Assembly: GCF_022410515.1 (NCBI RefSeq)
Contig: NZ_JACSDI010000004.1
Coordinates: 1 to 64,000, forward strand
DNA: 64,000 nucleotides
Direction of reading: 5' to 3'
Origin: Shewanella cutis
GTDB lineage: Bacteria; Pseudomonadota; Gammaproteobacteria; Enterobacterales; Shewanellaceae
A program made the translations under genes and the position numbers. A model generated the notes under the pieces. It was not told where the DNA came from, ran no database searches, and worked only from the letters and a program-made list of their open reading frames with translations. Positions 42,957-51,929 of this stretch are shown one piece after another. Within the stretch, counting starts at the first letter, position 1. Each line of letters opens with the position of its first letter.

Positions 42957-43805
42957 CTAAAAGAAGTAGTTAATCCCAACGGCAAAGCCGTTATCTTCCT
43001 GAGCGTCGAGCGCGGCATCATCCATATTGCTGAAATTCAACTTCATTTCTGCAAACATCACTGTGTCGTTACTGTAACGATAGTGCAGGCCAAGCATGGC
43101 GAATTGGCGGGTCCATTTGCCTTGGATGGGCGTGTTGGCATTGGTGTCTAAGTCGAGATAGCTCAGGACAATCATAGGCACAAAGCCATTATCGAATTGA
43201 TAGGCCGTCATCAGCTCGGCACCCGTGGCATCGTAGAGTTCGCCGCCGACCAGTTCATTGTTTTTACTTTTATGGGCGTTAAAACCGACATACAGACCAC
43301 TCGCCTCGCGATTATCGGCATAGTGATAATAGTCACCGTACATGGCGCCAATTCCGATGATCTCATTGGTTTCATCAACTTGAGTGCTGCCTAAGTGGCC
43401 TTCGAAGTCGCCACGGTTAACGCCGGCGAGTAATTTAAATTTATCGGTGAGCGAGTAGGTCAGGCTGGCACCGTAACTGCTGTCGAAATTGAGTTTTGAA
43501 TTGAGCATTTCGCTGCCGTCATCGTTTTTCAAGGTGACATCACCATTGGTTTTGGCGGCGTATTGCAGGGCGATTTGCACAGGGCCAAAATTATTGCGGT
43601 AAATAAAGGCGGAGTCGGCGCGGCCTGTTCCGGTTAAACCGCCATCGCTAAAGGCATAGGCGCCGACACTATATCCGGCGAAGACGTTCGGTAAGTCCGT
43701 GGTGCCTGCGACATCGTAGTAAGCGCCCCATTGTTTACCAAAGCTGAGGCTACCCCATTTATCGTGGGATTAACTGCCAGTAAAAATGCGGCCTGTAGAC
43801 TGTTG
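42957..43805 (-). pseudogene. Porin, 5' part lost at prophage junction
   Basis: About 280 residues of a Gram-negative porin barrel: HDKWGSLSFGKQWG near the broken end, FIYRNNFGPVQIALQYA in the middle and the terminal DNGFAVGINYFF with its C-terminal Phe. The signal peptide and first strands are missing. The frame also holds a TAA at 43770-43772, just before SHDKWGS. The longest start-to-stop frame (to 43580) begins at an internal Met and would not be exported. The break coincides with the start of the prophage sequence. Confidence 0.8.
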
Positions 43806-43873
43806 TGGGGCACCATTGGGGGACTGCTAAATTTTTAAACTATAAATGGGGCACCGGATAGAGGTGGGGCACC
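43806..43873 (+). repeat. Three TGGGGCACC repeats at the porin/prophage junction
   Basis: TGGGGCACC occurs at 43806-43814, 43847-43855 and 43865-43873, all in the same direction. Iterated 9-mers at an element edge can be arm-type integrase sites of an att region or transposase-binding repeats of an IS end. The sequence alone does not decide. Confidence 0.6.
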
Positions 43874-43879
43874 AAGTCA

Positions 43880-44716
43880 TTAATCTAAATTAACGGCAAT
43901 ATCACTGCCTGAAACAAACAACGAATCACCATCAACAGTGGTTAGCTTTGCATCGATATTCGCATAAATAGTTTTTGGCGTTTCACTACGGCCATAAAAC
44001 TTCACTTTGGCATAAGTGTCTTTCTCACTTGATATAAAGTAGTAATTGCCGCCAGTGTTACAATCCATATTAAATTGAGGCTCGTTTCGCCTTACGTTAG
44101 AAAACTCACCATTCTGTGATTTAAAAAAATCATTATTTATCGATACAGAACAGAAATTATCATTGTCACCGCCAAAGGCAAAAACGGTTGCAGGCTGGCT
44201 ATTTAATTGAGTTTCATACTGATTGATAGCATTAGTAAGCTTGAATTTATCTTCACTAAGATACATAGCAGTTGCGAAAATCAGCGAAAAAACAATGATA
44301 CCTAAACAGCCTTTACCTGCATTTGCTGGCGGCGCTACTGGATTTTTAACGTGACTGTTTAATTGAGATTTTGTTTCGGGATCTTGGAAACGATTTTGAG
44401 TATCGCCAAAGTTTTGCTGCTCAAGACAATCACGATGATCATCAATACCTAAATCAGATAACCACTCTTCAACATACATACGTTTAGATCCAATCAGTAA
44501 CATTGTCTCAATGTTATCAACTCGGAAATGTCGAACAGCGTTTTTTAAGTGGCAATGACCTTGCAAGTACAACACGTCAGTATCGGGGTCATAAAGAACA
44601 TGGGTAACATCGACCTTTCTTCTAGTCTTATTCCCGCCAAAGTCTATATATGAAAATTCAACAGGCTTTGTACTTCCTTGCCATATCACTTTGGCATTCT
44701 TTAGATACTCACTCAT
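43880..44716 (-). CDS. WYL-like domain membrane protein
   Basis: A 278-residue protein. Its first 80 residues resemble a WYL domain (FSYIDFGGNKTRRKVDVTHV, LYLQGHCHLKNAVRHFRVDN, ETMLL). A Pro/Asn linker follows, then one TM helix (about 137-154, CLGIIVFSLIFATAMYLS) and an extracytoplasmic domain of about 120 residues. It lies 12 bases after the repressor stop, in the lysogenic operon, and is more AT-rich than the phage around it. In K139 the gene near this place (glo) confers superinfection exclusion; that role here is inference. Confidence 0.6.
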   Translation of the reverse strand: MSEYLKNAKVIWQGSTKPVEFSYIDFGGNKTRRKVDVTHVLYDPDTDVLYLQGHCHLKNAVRHFRVDNIETMLLIGSKRMYVEEWLSDLGIDDHRDCLEQQNFGDTQNRFQDPETKSQLNSHVKNPVAPPANAGKGCLGIIVFSLIFATAMYLSEDKFKLTNAINQYETQLNSQPATVFAFGGDNDNFCSVSINNDFFKSQNGEFSNVRRNEPQFNMDCNTGGNYYFISSEKDTYAKVKFYGRSETPKTIYANIDAKLTTVDGDSLFVSGSDIAVNLD

Positions 44717-44728
44717 AAAACATCCTTG

Positions 44729-45424
44729 TTAAACAGTCTCGATAACACTGACCACTTTGCCGTGGATCTTGGTTGCGTTGGGATTGATTGGGTATTTGTC
44801 ATCACCATCAAAAAAGTAAGTGTTGCCATCAGGCATTTGACGCAAATCACCCACTTGATAAGCCCCATTAACACTGAACAGATAACGGCCTTTAGTGACA
44901 ACCGTTTCACGGGCATTGATAAACAGTTTTCGGCCAGCATCTTTTAACAAAAAGTCATCGGTATTAGGTTGAATTGAGTTTAAGAAAAACAACCCGCTAT
45001 CCATCCTAAATTTTTCAATAACGCTTAACGCCCCGTTCTCGATCTCGCAAACAGTGAGTATCGGCATTTTGTATGCCTCATCAGGCTCGATCAACGCAGT
45101 GTATTTAGGTGCCGATTCACCGACGACAAACCCTTCATCAATCTCAACGCCAAAACTTCGGCCAGTACCAAAACACAAGTATTCCACAGGTGTATTCATC
45201 GCAAGATGCAAACGAATGATTAATTCATGCGGAGTGGTGTTTCTGGTTGTCCATGTTGAAAGTGTCGCAGGCGTGACGCCAATAAGTTCAGCTAATTCAA
45301 GGCGATTGCTCACTTTGAATAGGTGGATAAGCCTTTCAATAATGACCTTTCCGCCTTCATATTGAATGGGTTTATCTAGCGGATATCGAAATTTATTATT
45401 TTTTAGCTTGTAAAAGTCTGACAT
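44729..45424 (-). CDS. Phage CI-type repressor
   Basis: A 231-residue repressor. The N-terminal helix-turn-helix of the phage CI family spans about residues 27-85 (LAELIGVTPATLSTWTTRNT). The C-terminal half (about 110-231) is the oligomerisation or peptidase-like domain. The ATG at 45424 is preferred to a longer reading from 45490 because the extra residues are unlike the family. It is divergent from the cox-like gene across a region with inverted repeats, and is followed at once by the WYL-like gene. Confidence 0.85.
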   Translation of the reverse strand: MSDFYKLKNNKFRYPLDKPIQYEGGKVIIERLIHLFKVSNRLELAELIGVTPATLSTWTTRNTTPHELIIRLHLAMNTPVEYLCFGTGRSFGVEIDEGFVVGESAPKYTALIEPDEAYKMPILTVCEIENGALSVIEKFRMDSGLFFLNSIQPNTDDFLLKDAGRKLFINARETVVTKGRYLFSVNGAYQVGDLRQMPDGNTYFFDGDDKYPINPNATKIHGKVVSVIETV

Positions 45425-45440
45425 TTTGGATAATAATCTC

Positions 45441-45484
45441 ACTCGAAATGATTTTTTACACCGAGTAACGCCAATTACTCGAAA
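45441..45484. promoter_or_regulatory. Repressor/Cox operator region
   Basis: CGAGTAA...TTACTCG (45462-45481) is a perfect 7-base inverted repeat with a 6-base centre. The half-site ACTCGAAA recurs at 45441-45448 and 45477-45484. The site lies between the divergent repressor and cox-like genes and is the probable CI or Cox operator. Confidence 0.6.
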
Positions 45485-45507
45485 GCCCAAAAAACGAGGT
45501 TAACACA

Positions 45508-45738
45508 ATGAGCAACATAACCATAAACATTGATGCGCCTTTTTTACCTTATGCCGCATATGCAGCGAGAACGGGTACAACCGTTGATAACGTTCGCTAT
45601 TTAGTCAGAGTCGGCAAGTTGCCAATCCGCCCAAAACAGTCACCAAAAGAAGACCCAATGATCAACATGGTGGCGCTATTTGCTGAGGCTGCCGCACTGT
45701 GTGGCACTCAAACGATACAGGCAAACCATATTAGCTAA
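45508..45738 (+). CDS. Cox-like regulator/excisionase
   Basis: A 76-residue protein. YAAYAARTGTTVDNVRYLVR then VGKLPIRP matches the winged-helix pattern of P2 Cox. Cox proteins repress the lysogenic promoter and direct excision. First gene of the rightward early operon. It resembles Cox only in this short segment, so the name is by pattern and place. Confidence 0.65.
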   Translation: MSNITINIDAPFLPYAAYAARTGTTVDNVRYLVRVGKLPIRPKQSPKEDPMINMVALFAEAAALCGTQTIQANHIS

Positions 45739-45791
45739 CCGACTCATTTGAGTGAGTAAATTGAGCATAAGCAAAACGGAGATTTGCGGCC

Positions 45792-46349
45792 ATGTATAAC
45801 AAACTCGCGGGCACACAAGCAGCCAGCACCCAGAAAGCAGCACATCAGCCACACGTGGCGGGCGCGCTAAGGCAATTTGCCGATAGCGAAGAACTGAGCG
45901 AAGTCGCCAGCGCGGCCAACATCAGTAAGCCGCAAATCCTGCGCAATAAGCTGCTACTCAACCAGCCGCACCAATTGAGCATTCACGAAGCCGTGGACAT
46001 TGCCAAGGTAAGCGGCAATCGCTGCATTATCGACGGCATGCTGCTTGAGCTAGGCTGCGTGCCATCGGTGCCAGTGGCCGAGCTTGAAAACAGTGATCGC
46101 TTATCACTGACAGACCGCGCGTTAGAAATCACCGCCAATTCAGCCCGTTTGGGCGCCATTGCTCTGGATATTAAAGCCCGTCGCCGTGTTAACGAGCGCA
46201 TGCGCCACGAAGTGGTTAAGCGTGCCAGCTTAGTGATGAGCGAGTTAGCCATTTTTGTGCACGACGTTGAACAAAAATTTCAAGCCGTACCCGTGTTATC
46301 CGTGGCATTCGATGCCATGCAAACCATGCCCATGCCGGGCGTGATGTAA
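45792..46349 (+). CDS. Phage regulatory CII-family protein
   Basis: A 185-residue protein of the CII/CP76 family found in K139, 186 and related phages. The helix-turn-helix part is SEVASAANISKPQILRNKLL near residues 37-56, and the C-terminal half is helical. In 186, CII activates the establishment promoter for the repressor. It lies in the early operon between the cox-like and prtN-like genes. Confidence 0.8.
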   Translation: MYNKLAGTQAASTQKAAHQPHVAGALRQFADSEELSEVASAANISKPQILRNKLLLNQPHQLSIHEAVDIAKVSGNRCIIDGMLLELGCVPSVPVAELENSDRLSLTDRALEITANSARLGAIALDIKARRRVNERMRHEVVKRASLVMSELAIFVHDVEQKFQAVPVLSVAFDAMQTMPMPGVM

Positions 46350-46365
46350 AGAGGAAGGTCACTCG

Positions 46366-46629
46366 ATGAATACCACATTTGCATTATTGGCCCGCTATCA
46401 ATCGCCAGTGGTGAGCCTAAAAGAGATTTGCCAAGAGTTTTTAGGGTTAACGCCAAAAACCGCAGAGCAAAAAGCGAGTGCTAAGGAATTGCCGTTTCCT
46501 ACCTTCAAACTGCGCGATTCAGAACGCTCACCGACATTAGTCAAAGTCGCGGATCTTGGTGAGTACATGGACAACCAATACGCCCAGTCACGCAAAGACT
46601 GGGACACCATCCAGCAAGCGAAACAGTAA
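46366..46629 (+). CDS. PrtN-like (pyocin activator family) protein
   Basis: An 87-residue protein with the PrtN pattern: NTTFALLARYQSPVVSLKEI at the N-terminus, then LTPKTAEQKASAKELPFPTF and a C-terminal helix with LGEYMDNQ. PrtN activates pyocin genes in Pseudomonas; phage copies are probably small DNA-binding regulators. It is preceded by GAGG. Confidence 0.7.
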   Translation: MNTTFALLARYQSPVVSLKEICQEFLGLTPKTAEQKASAKELPFPTFKLRDSERSPTLVKVADLGEYMDNQYAQSRKDWDTIQQAKQ

Positions 46630-46640
46630 GAGGCAACACC

Positions 46641-47117
46641 ATGAGCCAATTAGCCGTTAAGCCAACACCAGCCGCGCGCCAACTACCGCCAGCCGCCAAC
46701 GAACACGGCGGCGACGCAGGGTTAAACGCCATTGCCGCCATGCGCGCCGCACTGGGCAAAACCAGCGCCGCCAGCAAGTTCGACCGCTTAAGCCCACAGC
46801 AAAAAGTGATTTTGCTAACCGCCGCCCGTTTACGCCCATCGCTTTATATCAACCGCCCATTAATGACGCTGACTACCGACGAACGCGAGGCCATCCGCCA
46901 CGCGCTAATCAGTTTGGTCGACCTAGGGCGCGCCTTTGCTGCCGTGCCATTAAGCCGTGATCAGTTTATTGCGCCAAAAATCACCATGCCAATGGCGTCG
47001 CCAAAGCCAGCGCAGCAAGCAGCGCCACAGCGCCAAGAGGTTAACAGCGGATTTGATGAGATAAGCAGACTAGCCGCCGAGCTGGCGAGCGAGATAACAG
47101 AGTTAGACAAGCACTAA
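46641..47117 (+). CDS. Hypothetical phage early protein
   Basis: Not recognised. 158 residues: a low-complexity Pro/Ala-rich N-terminus, a helical core (about 40-110, SPQQKVILLTAARLRPSLYI) and a Pro/Gln/Ala-rich linker before an acidic C-terminal helix. Part of the early operon, with a good ribosome site (AGAGG) upstream. No catalytic motif is visible. Confidence 0.6.
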   Translation: MSQLAVKPTPAARQLPPAANEHGGDAGLNAIAAMRAALGKTSAASKFDRLSPQQKVILLTAARLRPSLYINRPLMTLTTDEREAIRHALISLVDLGRAFAAVPLSRDQFIAPKITMPMASPKPAQQAAPQRQEVNSGFDEISRLAAELASEITELDKH

Positions 47118-47177
47118 AAGCAAAAGCCACAACCGCGCTAACGATTGTGGCCCATATCATTCAATGAGGCACACCAA

Positions 47178-47417
47178 ATGACAAAACCAAGCATAGCAGT
47201 ACAAGTCACACCCGCGCAAGCCATCATCAACGAGGCTAATCGCGTTATCGCCACACTCAATTACAGCACACCAGCCGATCGCGAAATGGTCGAGTCAGTG
47301 CTCGAATCACTCAAAGCCGTGGCCGATGTTATCGCGCCAGCCGTCGGCAAAACCCTTGGCATTCGCTTAATCGCCATACGTAACAAAATCCACGTTAACA
47401 GCATACAGGCGGCCTGA
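47178..47417 (+). CDS. Hypothetical phage early protein
   Basis: Not recognised. 79 residues, helical, with a repeated Ala/Val/Glu character. ATG at 47178 is preceded by TGAGG; an in-frame upstream start (47145) is less likely. It ends two bases before the next gene. Confidence 0.6.
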   Translation: MTKPSIAVQVTPAQAIINEANRVIATLNYSTPADREMVESVLESLKAVADVIAPAVGKTLGIRLIAIRNKIHVNSIQAA

Positions 47418-47419
47418 TT

Positions 47420-47692
47420 ATGAGCGCACAAACCGCAGCGGCCACAGCGCCGCAATTTGACTTAAGCAATCCACAGCATTTAGCCATGCGCAAACTCATG
47501 GCAGATGTGTATGCCCGTTATTTCAATGCGGTTGATAGGGGGCTGCCTCAATCCGCCAACGTTTATCGCGGCATGGGAGCAGGGTTGGAGCGTGTGGCCG
47601 TTCACGTGTTAAACGACGCCCAGTTAGGTGCGGTTTGCTCGGAAATGAACAGCGCATTAAACGCTAGCCACCTCATGAGGTCATTCGCATGA
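47420..47692 (+). CDS. Hypothetical phage early protein
   Basis: Not recognised. 90 residues, mostly helical after an Ala/Thr-rich start. Contains RKLMADVYARYFNAVDRGL and VYRGMGAGLERVA. Its stop overlaps the next start by four bases. Confidence 0.6.
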   Translation: MSAQTAAATAPQFDLSNPQHLAMRKLMADVYARYFNAVDRGLPQSANVYRGMGAGLERVAVHVLNDAQLGAVCSEMNSALNASHLMRSFA

Positions 47693-47940
47693 AACTAGAC
47701 CGTGTCGACGTTAACGAAATCACCATTCAAGCGGTTTACGTCATCAACTGCTTTATGTGTAACAACCAATTGCACCTGTCCGCTGAAGTGGGCGCGGCCA
47801 GCGATGCCGCCGTCGCCGCAGCGTCACAAGGTTGGCACAGCTACGAAACAGCCGATGAACATTGTTCAATCGCTTGCCCAAGTTGCATTCAAGAAGCCAA
47901 GGCCAATGAGGAAGAAAGCGAATCGGAGGCCATCGCATGA
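47689..47940 (+). CDS. Small phage protein with CxxC pairs
   Basis: Not recognised. 83 residues with CFMC near residue 21 and, after a helix, HCSIACPSC near residues 58-66. The Cys pairs could bind a zinc ion, as in small phage zinc-ribbon proteins. The tail is acidic (EEESESE). It overlaps the genes on both sides by four bases. Confidence 0.55.
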   Translation: MKLDRVDVNEITIQAVYVINCFMCNNQLHLSAEVGAASDAAVAAASQGWHSYETADEHCSIACPSCIQEAKANEEESESEAIA

Positions 47941-48269
47941 GCCAACAACTCACACCAAAGCAAATCGCGGCAAGGGCTTACTACCAAGCGCATAAGGAAA
48001 GTATCAAAGCGCAAAAACGGGCTAAATACGAAACTAAGGCGCGAAAGCCAAAGGTGATAAAGGTCGTTAACTCATCGACTTCTCAACCTTCAACTGCTGC
48101 ATCTAAAGCTAAGACAGTTCGATTCCAAGAGGAAAATGAGCCAGTCATCCAGTCAATTAGGATATCGGCCGAGGATAAAGCGCGCTTGGCTAAACGCCGC
48201 CGCATCGAGGACATAAAACTCGCCAAAGAACTTGGCATCAGCCTACAAGAATTAACGGGGGCGCTATGA
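47937..48269 (+). CDS. Hypothetical basic phage protein
   Basis: Not recognised. 110 residues, strongly basic: the first half (QIAARAYYQAHKESIKAQKR) is Lys/Arg-rich, a Ser/Thr linker follows, and a C-terminal helical motif has RISAEDKARLAKRRR and LGISLQEL. DNA binding is possible from composition only. ATGA overlaps on both sides. Confidence 0.55.
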   Translation: MSQQLTPKQIAARAYYQAHKESIKAQKRAKYETKARKPKVIKVVNSSTSQPSTAASKAKTVRFQEENEPVIQSIRISAEDKARLAKRRRIEDIKLAKELGISLQELTGAL

Positions 48270-48682
48270 GCGACAATCAAGCCATTATCGAACTAAAAAA
48301 ACTTATCCAATCTGAAATAGGCGACTTCTTCGCGGGTTTTGGTCATTTAGGTGAGCCTGTTCGTCCAGAAATAATGCAAAAGCTGTTGATAGAAAATATT
48401 GAGCATTGCTTTGCAGAAGTCAGCGAAACCGAAACCAAGCAGGAAGGCTTTAGCCGTGAAGTTGGGCAGGCATTAAGCAACTTATCCATTAGTAGCTTAG
48501 ATGGCATCCGCCATTATGTTGATTATCGTAATCACGAAATCAAGCGTTACTTGCAAGAGTTAGAGGTGCATCTAGAAGGCGTCGATTATGGCCGTTATGA
48601 AGCATCGCAAAAAGAAGCCTCAAACCTAGACAACCTATCGATGGTTTTATCAAACGAAGTTGAACGGATGGCAGGCATATGA
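48266..48682 (+). CDS. Hypothetical phage protein
   Basis: Not recognised. 138 residues, acidic and helical, with no hydrophobic segment. It lies between a small basic protein and a methyltransferase, overlapping both by four bases, so it is co-translated in the early operon. Confidence 0.55.
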   Translation: MSDNQAIIELKKLIQSEIGDFFAGFGHLGEPVRPEIMQKLLIENIEHCFAEVSETETKQEGFSREVGQALSNLSISSLDGIRHYVDYRNHEIKRYLQELEVHLEGVDYGRYEASQKEASNLDNLSMVLSNEVERMAGI

Positions 48683-49245
48683 GCAGCACACACGGCAATG
48701 TACGCGAAAACGAACTTTACCCAACGCCGGATAATGTCGTCGACGCATTAATCGCGCAATTGGTATTACGTCCAACAGACCGATTTTTAGAGCCATGTAT
48801 CGGCACTGGCGCGATATACGACAAAATCAACTTACCAGATGCGCAAAAGAGTTGGGCAGAGCTTGACCGCGGCGTGGATTACTTAACCACGCCATTTAGT
48901 CAGCAAGACGTGATCATCACCAACCCGCCATTTTCGCTAACCACTGAGTTTTTGCTTAAGTCACTTAGCGAGCTGGCGCCAGACGGCACACTAGCCTATC
49001 TGCAACGGGTGAATTTTTTAGGCAGTAAAGTGCGCGTGCCATTTTGGGCACAAATTGGCTTTCCTGACAAAACGCCGATCATCATTCCGCGCCCGCGCTT
49101 TGTGGGTGGCGGCAGTGATTCGTGCGAATACTCATGGTTTATTTGGGACCGTGGCAACCGCTTCCCAACTATGCCTAAAGGACTAAGCCACATCATCAGC
49201 GAAGAGCCGCCAAAAGCTAAAAAGCTAAAAGCCAAGGCCGCCTAA
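48679..49245 (+). CDS. N6-adenine DNA methyltransferase-like protein
   Basis: A 188-residue protein with an AdoMet motif RFLEPCIGTGAIYD near residue 36 and the catalytic motif TNPPFSL near residue 81 (NPPF of N6-adenine methylases). There is no visible target-recognition domain, so it is a minimal orphan methylase. It may protect phage DNA from restriction. Its stop overlaps the gpA start by one base. Confidence 0.75.
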   Translation: MSSTHGNVRENELYPTPDNVVDALIAQLVLRPTDRFLEPCIGTGAIYDKINLPDAQKSWAELDRGVDYLTTPFSQQDVIITNPPFSLTTEFLLKSLSELAPDGTLAYLQRVNFLGSKVRVPFWAQIGFPDKTPIIIPRPRFVGGGSDSCEYSWFIWDRGNRFPTMPKGLSHIISEEPPKAKKLKAKAA

Positions 49246-51611
49246 TGACTCACGATGATTTAATCCGTAAAGCCGCGATTAATACCGCGGCTATTTTTAC
49301 CACTCCGCACGCGATAACCGATCTCAATTGGGCGGTAAAAACCGTTATTGATTTACCGGAAGATGTGGCCGTAACCTTATTTCGCGAATACTGCCGCAAG
49401 CGCCGCGCGCTTAACCTTGGCCGTAGCGCTAACATTTGGTTGCGTAAACGCTGCGCCTCGCTGCGCCAGATTATGCAGCAGTTCCCAATCCCGATTTACC
49501 ACCTAAAAACCGAAGACCGCCGCGCCGATATCGCCCGCGAATGGGCCGACCGTTGCCTAAGCGTGCTCAACAACATGACGCAATTCGGCACCGTACAAGT
49601 GGACGCGCTCGAGCTGCTTAAAGCGGTAAAAGAGCCAGCCGACCAATGGCACTTTTGCCCAGCACTGCCAGACCTAAAAAATTACGCCGCGCAAAAGGCC
49701 GCAGGCGTATTTGATGCCTCGCCAGTCATGTATAACTTAATCGCGGGCGCACTGGCACGCCTCACGGATGAAAACTGGTGGCAACGTAAGCTAAACAAGG
49801 CGTACGGCCATTACGAGGAACATATCGCGATCATCGTTGGCAAAGTCCGCAGCGGTGTATCGCCATATGTTTCTAACCATGCCTATAAGCAGTATCAAGC
49901 CCGTAAGCGCGCCAATGCCGCATGGCTCAATAGCATGATGGTCGTTAACGAAGAACACGGCATCGAGTTAACCCTCGCCGATGCCGTGGCCGCCTCTATC
50001 GCTAACCCAGAAGTGCGCCGCGCTGAACTCATGGTCCGTATGCGAGGCTTTGAGGAACTGGCCGTCGAGGGCGGCTATGTAGGCGAGTTTTACACTTGGA
50101 CAGCGCCGAGTAAGTTCCACTCCTACGGCAAAAGCAAAAAGGGCAAAACCTACTCCAACAAGCGTTACAGCGGCGTCACCCCAAAAGACACCCAACGCTA
50201 TTTGTGCGGCCAATGGGCCAAAGCCCGCGCCGCCTTTGCCCGTGAAGATATCGAAGTGTTTGGCTTTCGCGTCGTCGAGCCGCACCACGACGCCACACCA
50301 CACTGGCACTTATTACTGTTTTTTAAACCCGCACAACTACGCCTAGCGCGCTCGATTATGCGCCGCTATGCCCTGCAAGATGACAAAGCCGAACTCGCGC
50401 CGCCAAAGGGCAAGCGCGGCACCAACTTTCAAGGCTACCGCCCACGGTTTGACTTTAAAACCATTGATCCAGCCAAGGGCAGCGCCACAGGCTACATCGC
50501 TAAGTACATCGCTAAAAACATCGACGGCCACATGGTAGACGATGACTACGAGGCCGAAACCGACGGTAAACAAGGCGCGCAAAACGTGGCGGCATGGGCC
50601 AGCAAATGGAACATTCGCCAGTTTCAACAAATCGGTGGCCCTAGCGTTACCGTGTGGCGCGAGCTGCGCCGCCTGCGCGATGAAATCGACTTTGACGACG
50701 CCGTCGAACTCGCCCGCAAAGCCTCAGACGGCAACACCTCAACCCATTGGGCGCGCTATGTCGAGGCCATGGGCGGGGTATTCTGCCGCCGTGATGAACG
50801 TCCGGTACAACTGGCCAAGGTTTGCCACGAAGGGGCCAACGTCTACGGCGAAGACGTGTTGAAAATCATGGGCGTGATGTCGCTAGAAAATCACACCTCC
50901 ATTAACACCCGCTTAGATGGCTGGCAAATCCGCGCGCCACAGGCCGCCACCGAGCCACCCAGCGCCGATGAACGGGCTTTTGATCGTGCTCTTGATGTGG
51001 CTTTTGATTTTGATTGTGCTCTTGACGTTAGGAGCGGTGACAACCGCGCACCTTGGAGCTCTGACAATAACTGTACGCAGACGATCAAAACGCAAGGAAA
51101 GATCGCTAATGAGATCAAAACAGCGGATTGGTTGCTAATACAAGAGGCCAAAAAGTTGGGTATCGACGCGGATAATCTTAAGCGCCTACGTGCGGGGGCT
51201 GTGATTGATAACCTAGTGGGTGATTCTCATCAGTTTGTGCGCCTGCGCAATGGTCATTTAATCGTCAGCCGTAAACCATTAGTCGCCGTGGATACCACGG
51301 CCAACCAAAACGATTGGGATGATCCCGCCTTAAATTATCACTTAGAAGCCATGCAGCGCGCCCAAGATAAAGACCTCGACGCCATCCTGCGCGCCCAAGC
51401 GTGGCGCGTGCTCGATGGTGATCGCGATGTAGAAAACTGGATTGCCGATATGCCGCCAGCCACAGCCAAACGCGCACTTAAGCAGCTTGAGGCCATTGTC
51501 GAGCTACACAGACAAGACCGCTACGCCTCGCCAGGTGTTTACGCACCAACCGAAAAACCCGCATCCATCCACGATTCAATCAACGAGTGGGATAACGATG
51601 AGCCTATCTAA
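49245..51611 (+). CDS. Phage replication endonuclease (gpA family)
   Basis: A 788-residue HUH endonuclease that would nick the phage origin and start rolling-circle replication. The metal-binding HUH motif is PHWHLLLFF near residue 352, and the double tyrosine is YIAKYIAKN near residues 417-421. This two-Tyr arrangement is that of P2 gpA, which has a similar length. The nick site (ori) usually lies inside the gene itself. It is the largest early gene and ends over the start of a small downstream gene. Confidence 0.9.
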   Translation: MTHDDLIRKAAINTAAIFTTPHAITDLNWAVKTVIDLPEDVAVTLFREYCRKRRALNLGRSANIWLRKRCASLRQIMQQFPIPIYHLKTEDRRADIAREWADRCLSVLNNMTQFGTVQVDALELLKAVKEPADQWHFCPALPDLKNYAAQKAAGVFDASPVMYNLIAGALARLTDENWWQRKLNKAYGHYEEHIAIIVGKVRSGVSPYVSNHAYKQYQARKRANAAWLNSMMVVNEEHGIELTLADAVAASIANPEVRRAELMVRMRGFEELAVEGGYVGEFYTWTAPSKFHSYGKSKKGKTYSNKRYSGVTPKDTQRYLCGQWAKARAAFAREDIEVFGFRVVEPHHDATPHWHLLLFFKPAQLRLARSIMRRYALQDDKAELAPPKGKRGTNFQGYRPRFDFKTIDPAKGSATGYIAKYIAKNIDGHMVDDDYEAETDGKQGAQNVAAWASKWNIRQFQQIGGPSVTVWRELRRLRDEIDFDDAVELARKASDGNTSTHWARYVEAMGGVFCRRDERPVQLAKVCHEGANVYGEDVLKIMGVMSLENHTSINTRLDGWQIRAPQAATEPPSADERAFDRALDVAFDFDCALDVRSGDNRAPWSSDNNCTQTIKTQGKIANEIKTADWLLIQEAKKLGIDADNLKRLRAGAVIDNLVGDSHQFVRLRNGHLIVSRKPLVAVDTTANQNDWDDPALNYHLEAMQRAQDKDLDAILRAQAWRVLDGDRDVENWIADMPPATAKRALKQLEAIVELHRQDRYASPGVYAPTEKPASIHDSINEWDNDEPI

Positions 51612-51849
51612 CCTAATCACTAACGCACAGCGCCAGCAGCTAGACGCGGCCTACGCCAAAACCGCCGAATGTCTTGCCCGTTATAAACGCTGCAAAGGGA
51701 TCTTAGATACCAATGCCAAATTTGCCGACGGCAAAACCCGCACCCGCGAATGGTTAGAAGGCATCACCGACACCGCCGAGCGCGAACGCTGCCGCACGGT
51801 CCTGAATAACATCATCACCGCCAAACGGCAGTATGCGAAAAAACCATAG
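51598..51849 (+). CDS. Hypothetical phage protein
   Basis: Not recognised. 83 residues, basic and helical. The ATG at 51598 overlaps the end of the gpA gene by 14 bases; a longer in-frame reading from 51442 lies wholly within gpA and is unlikely. Contains RQQLDAAYAKTAECLARYKR and a C-terminal RTVLNNIITAKRQ. Confidence 0.6.
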   Translation: MSLSNLITNAQRQQLDAAYAKTAECLARYKRCKGILDTNAKFADGKTRTREWLEGITDTAERERCRTVLNNIITAKRQYAKKP

Positions 51850-51929
51850 TCAAAGTTATCTGTGTGGTACCAGACGTGTATCGATTAAAGACAAAAACAA
51901 CTATGTCACCTGGTCATAAAGATGTTTTT

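Noticed and set aside
43800-43880. A dif/XerCD-type site at the prophage junction
   Set aside because: No match to the dif core was seen in the AT-rich centre.
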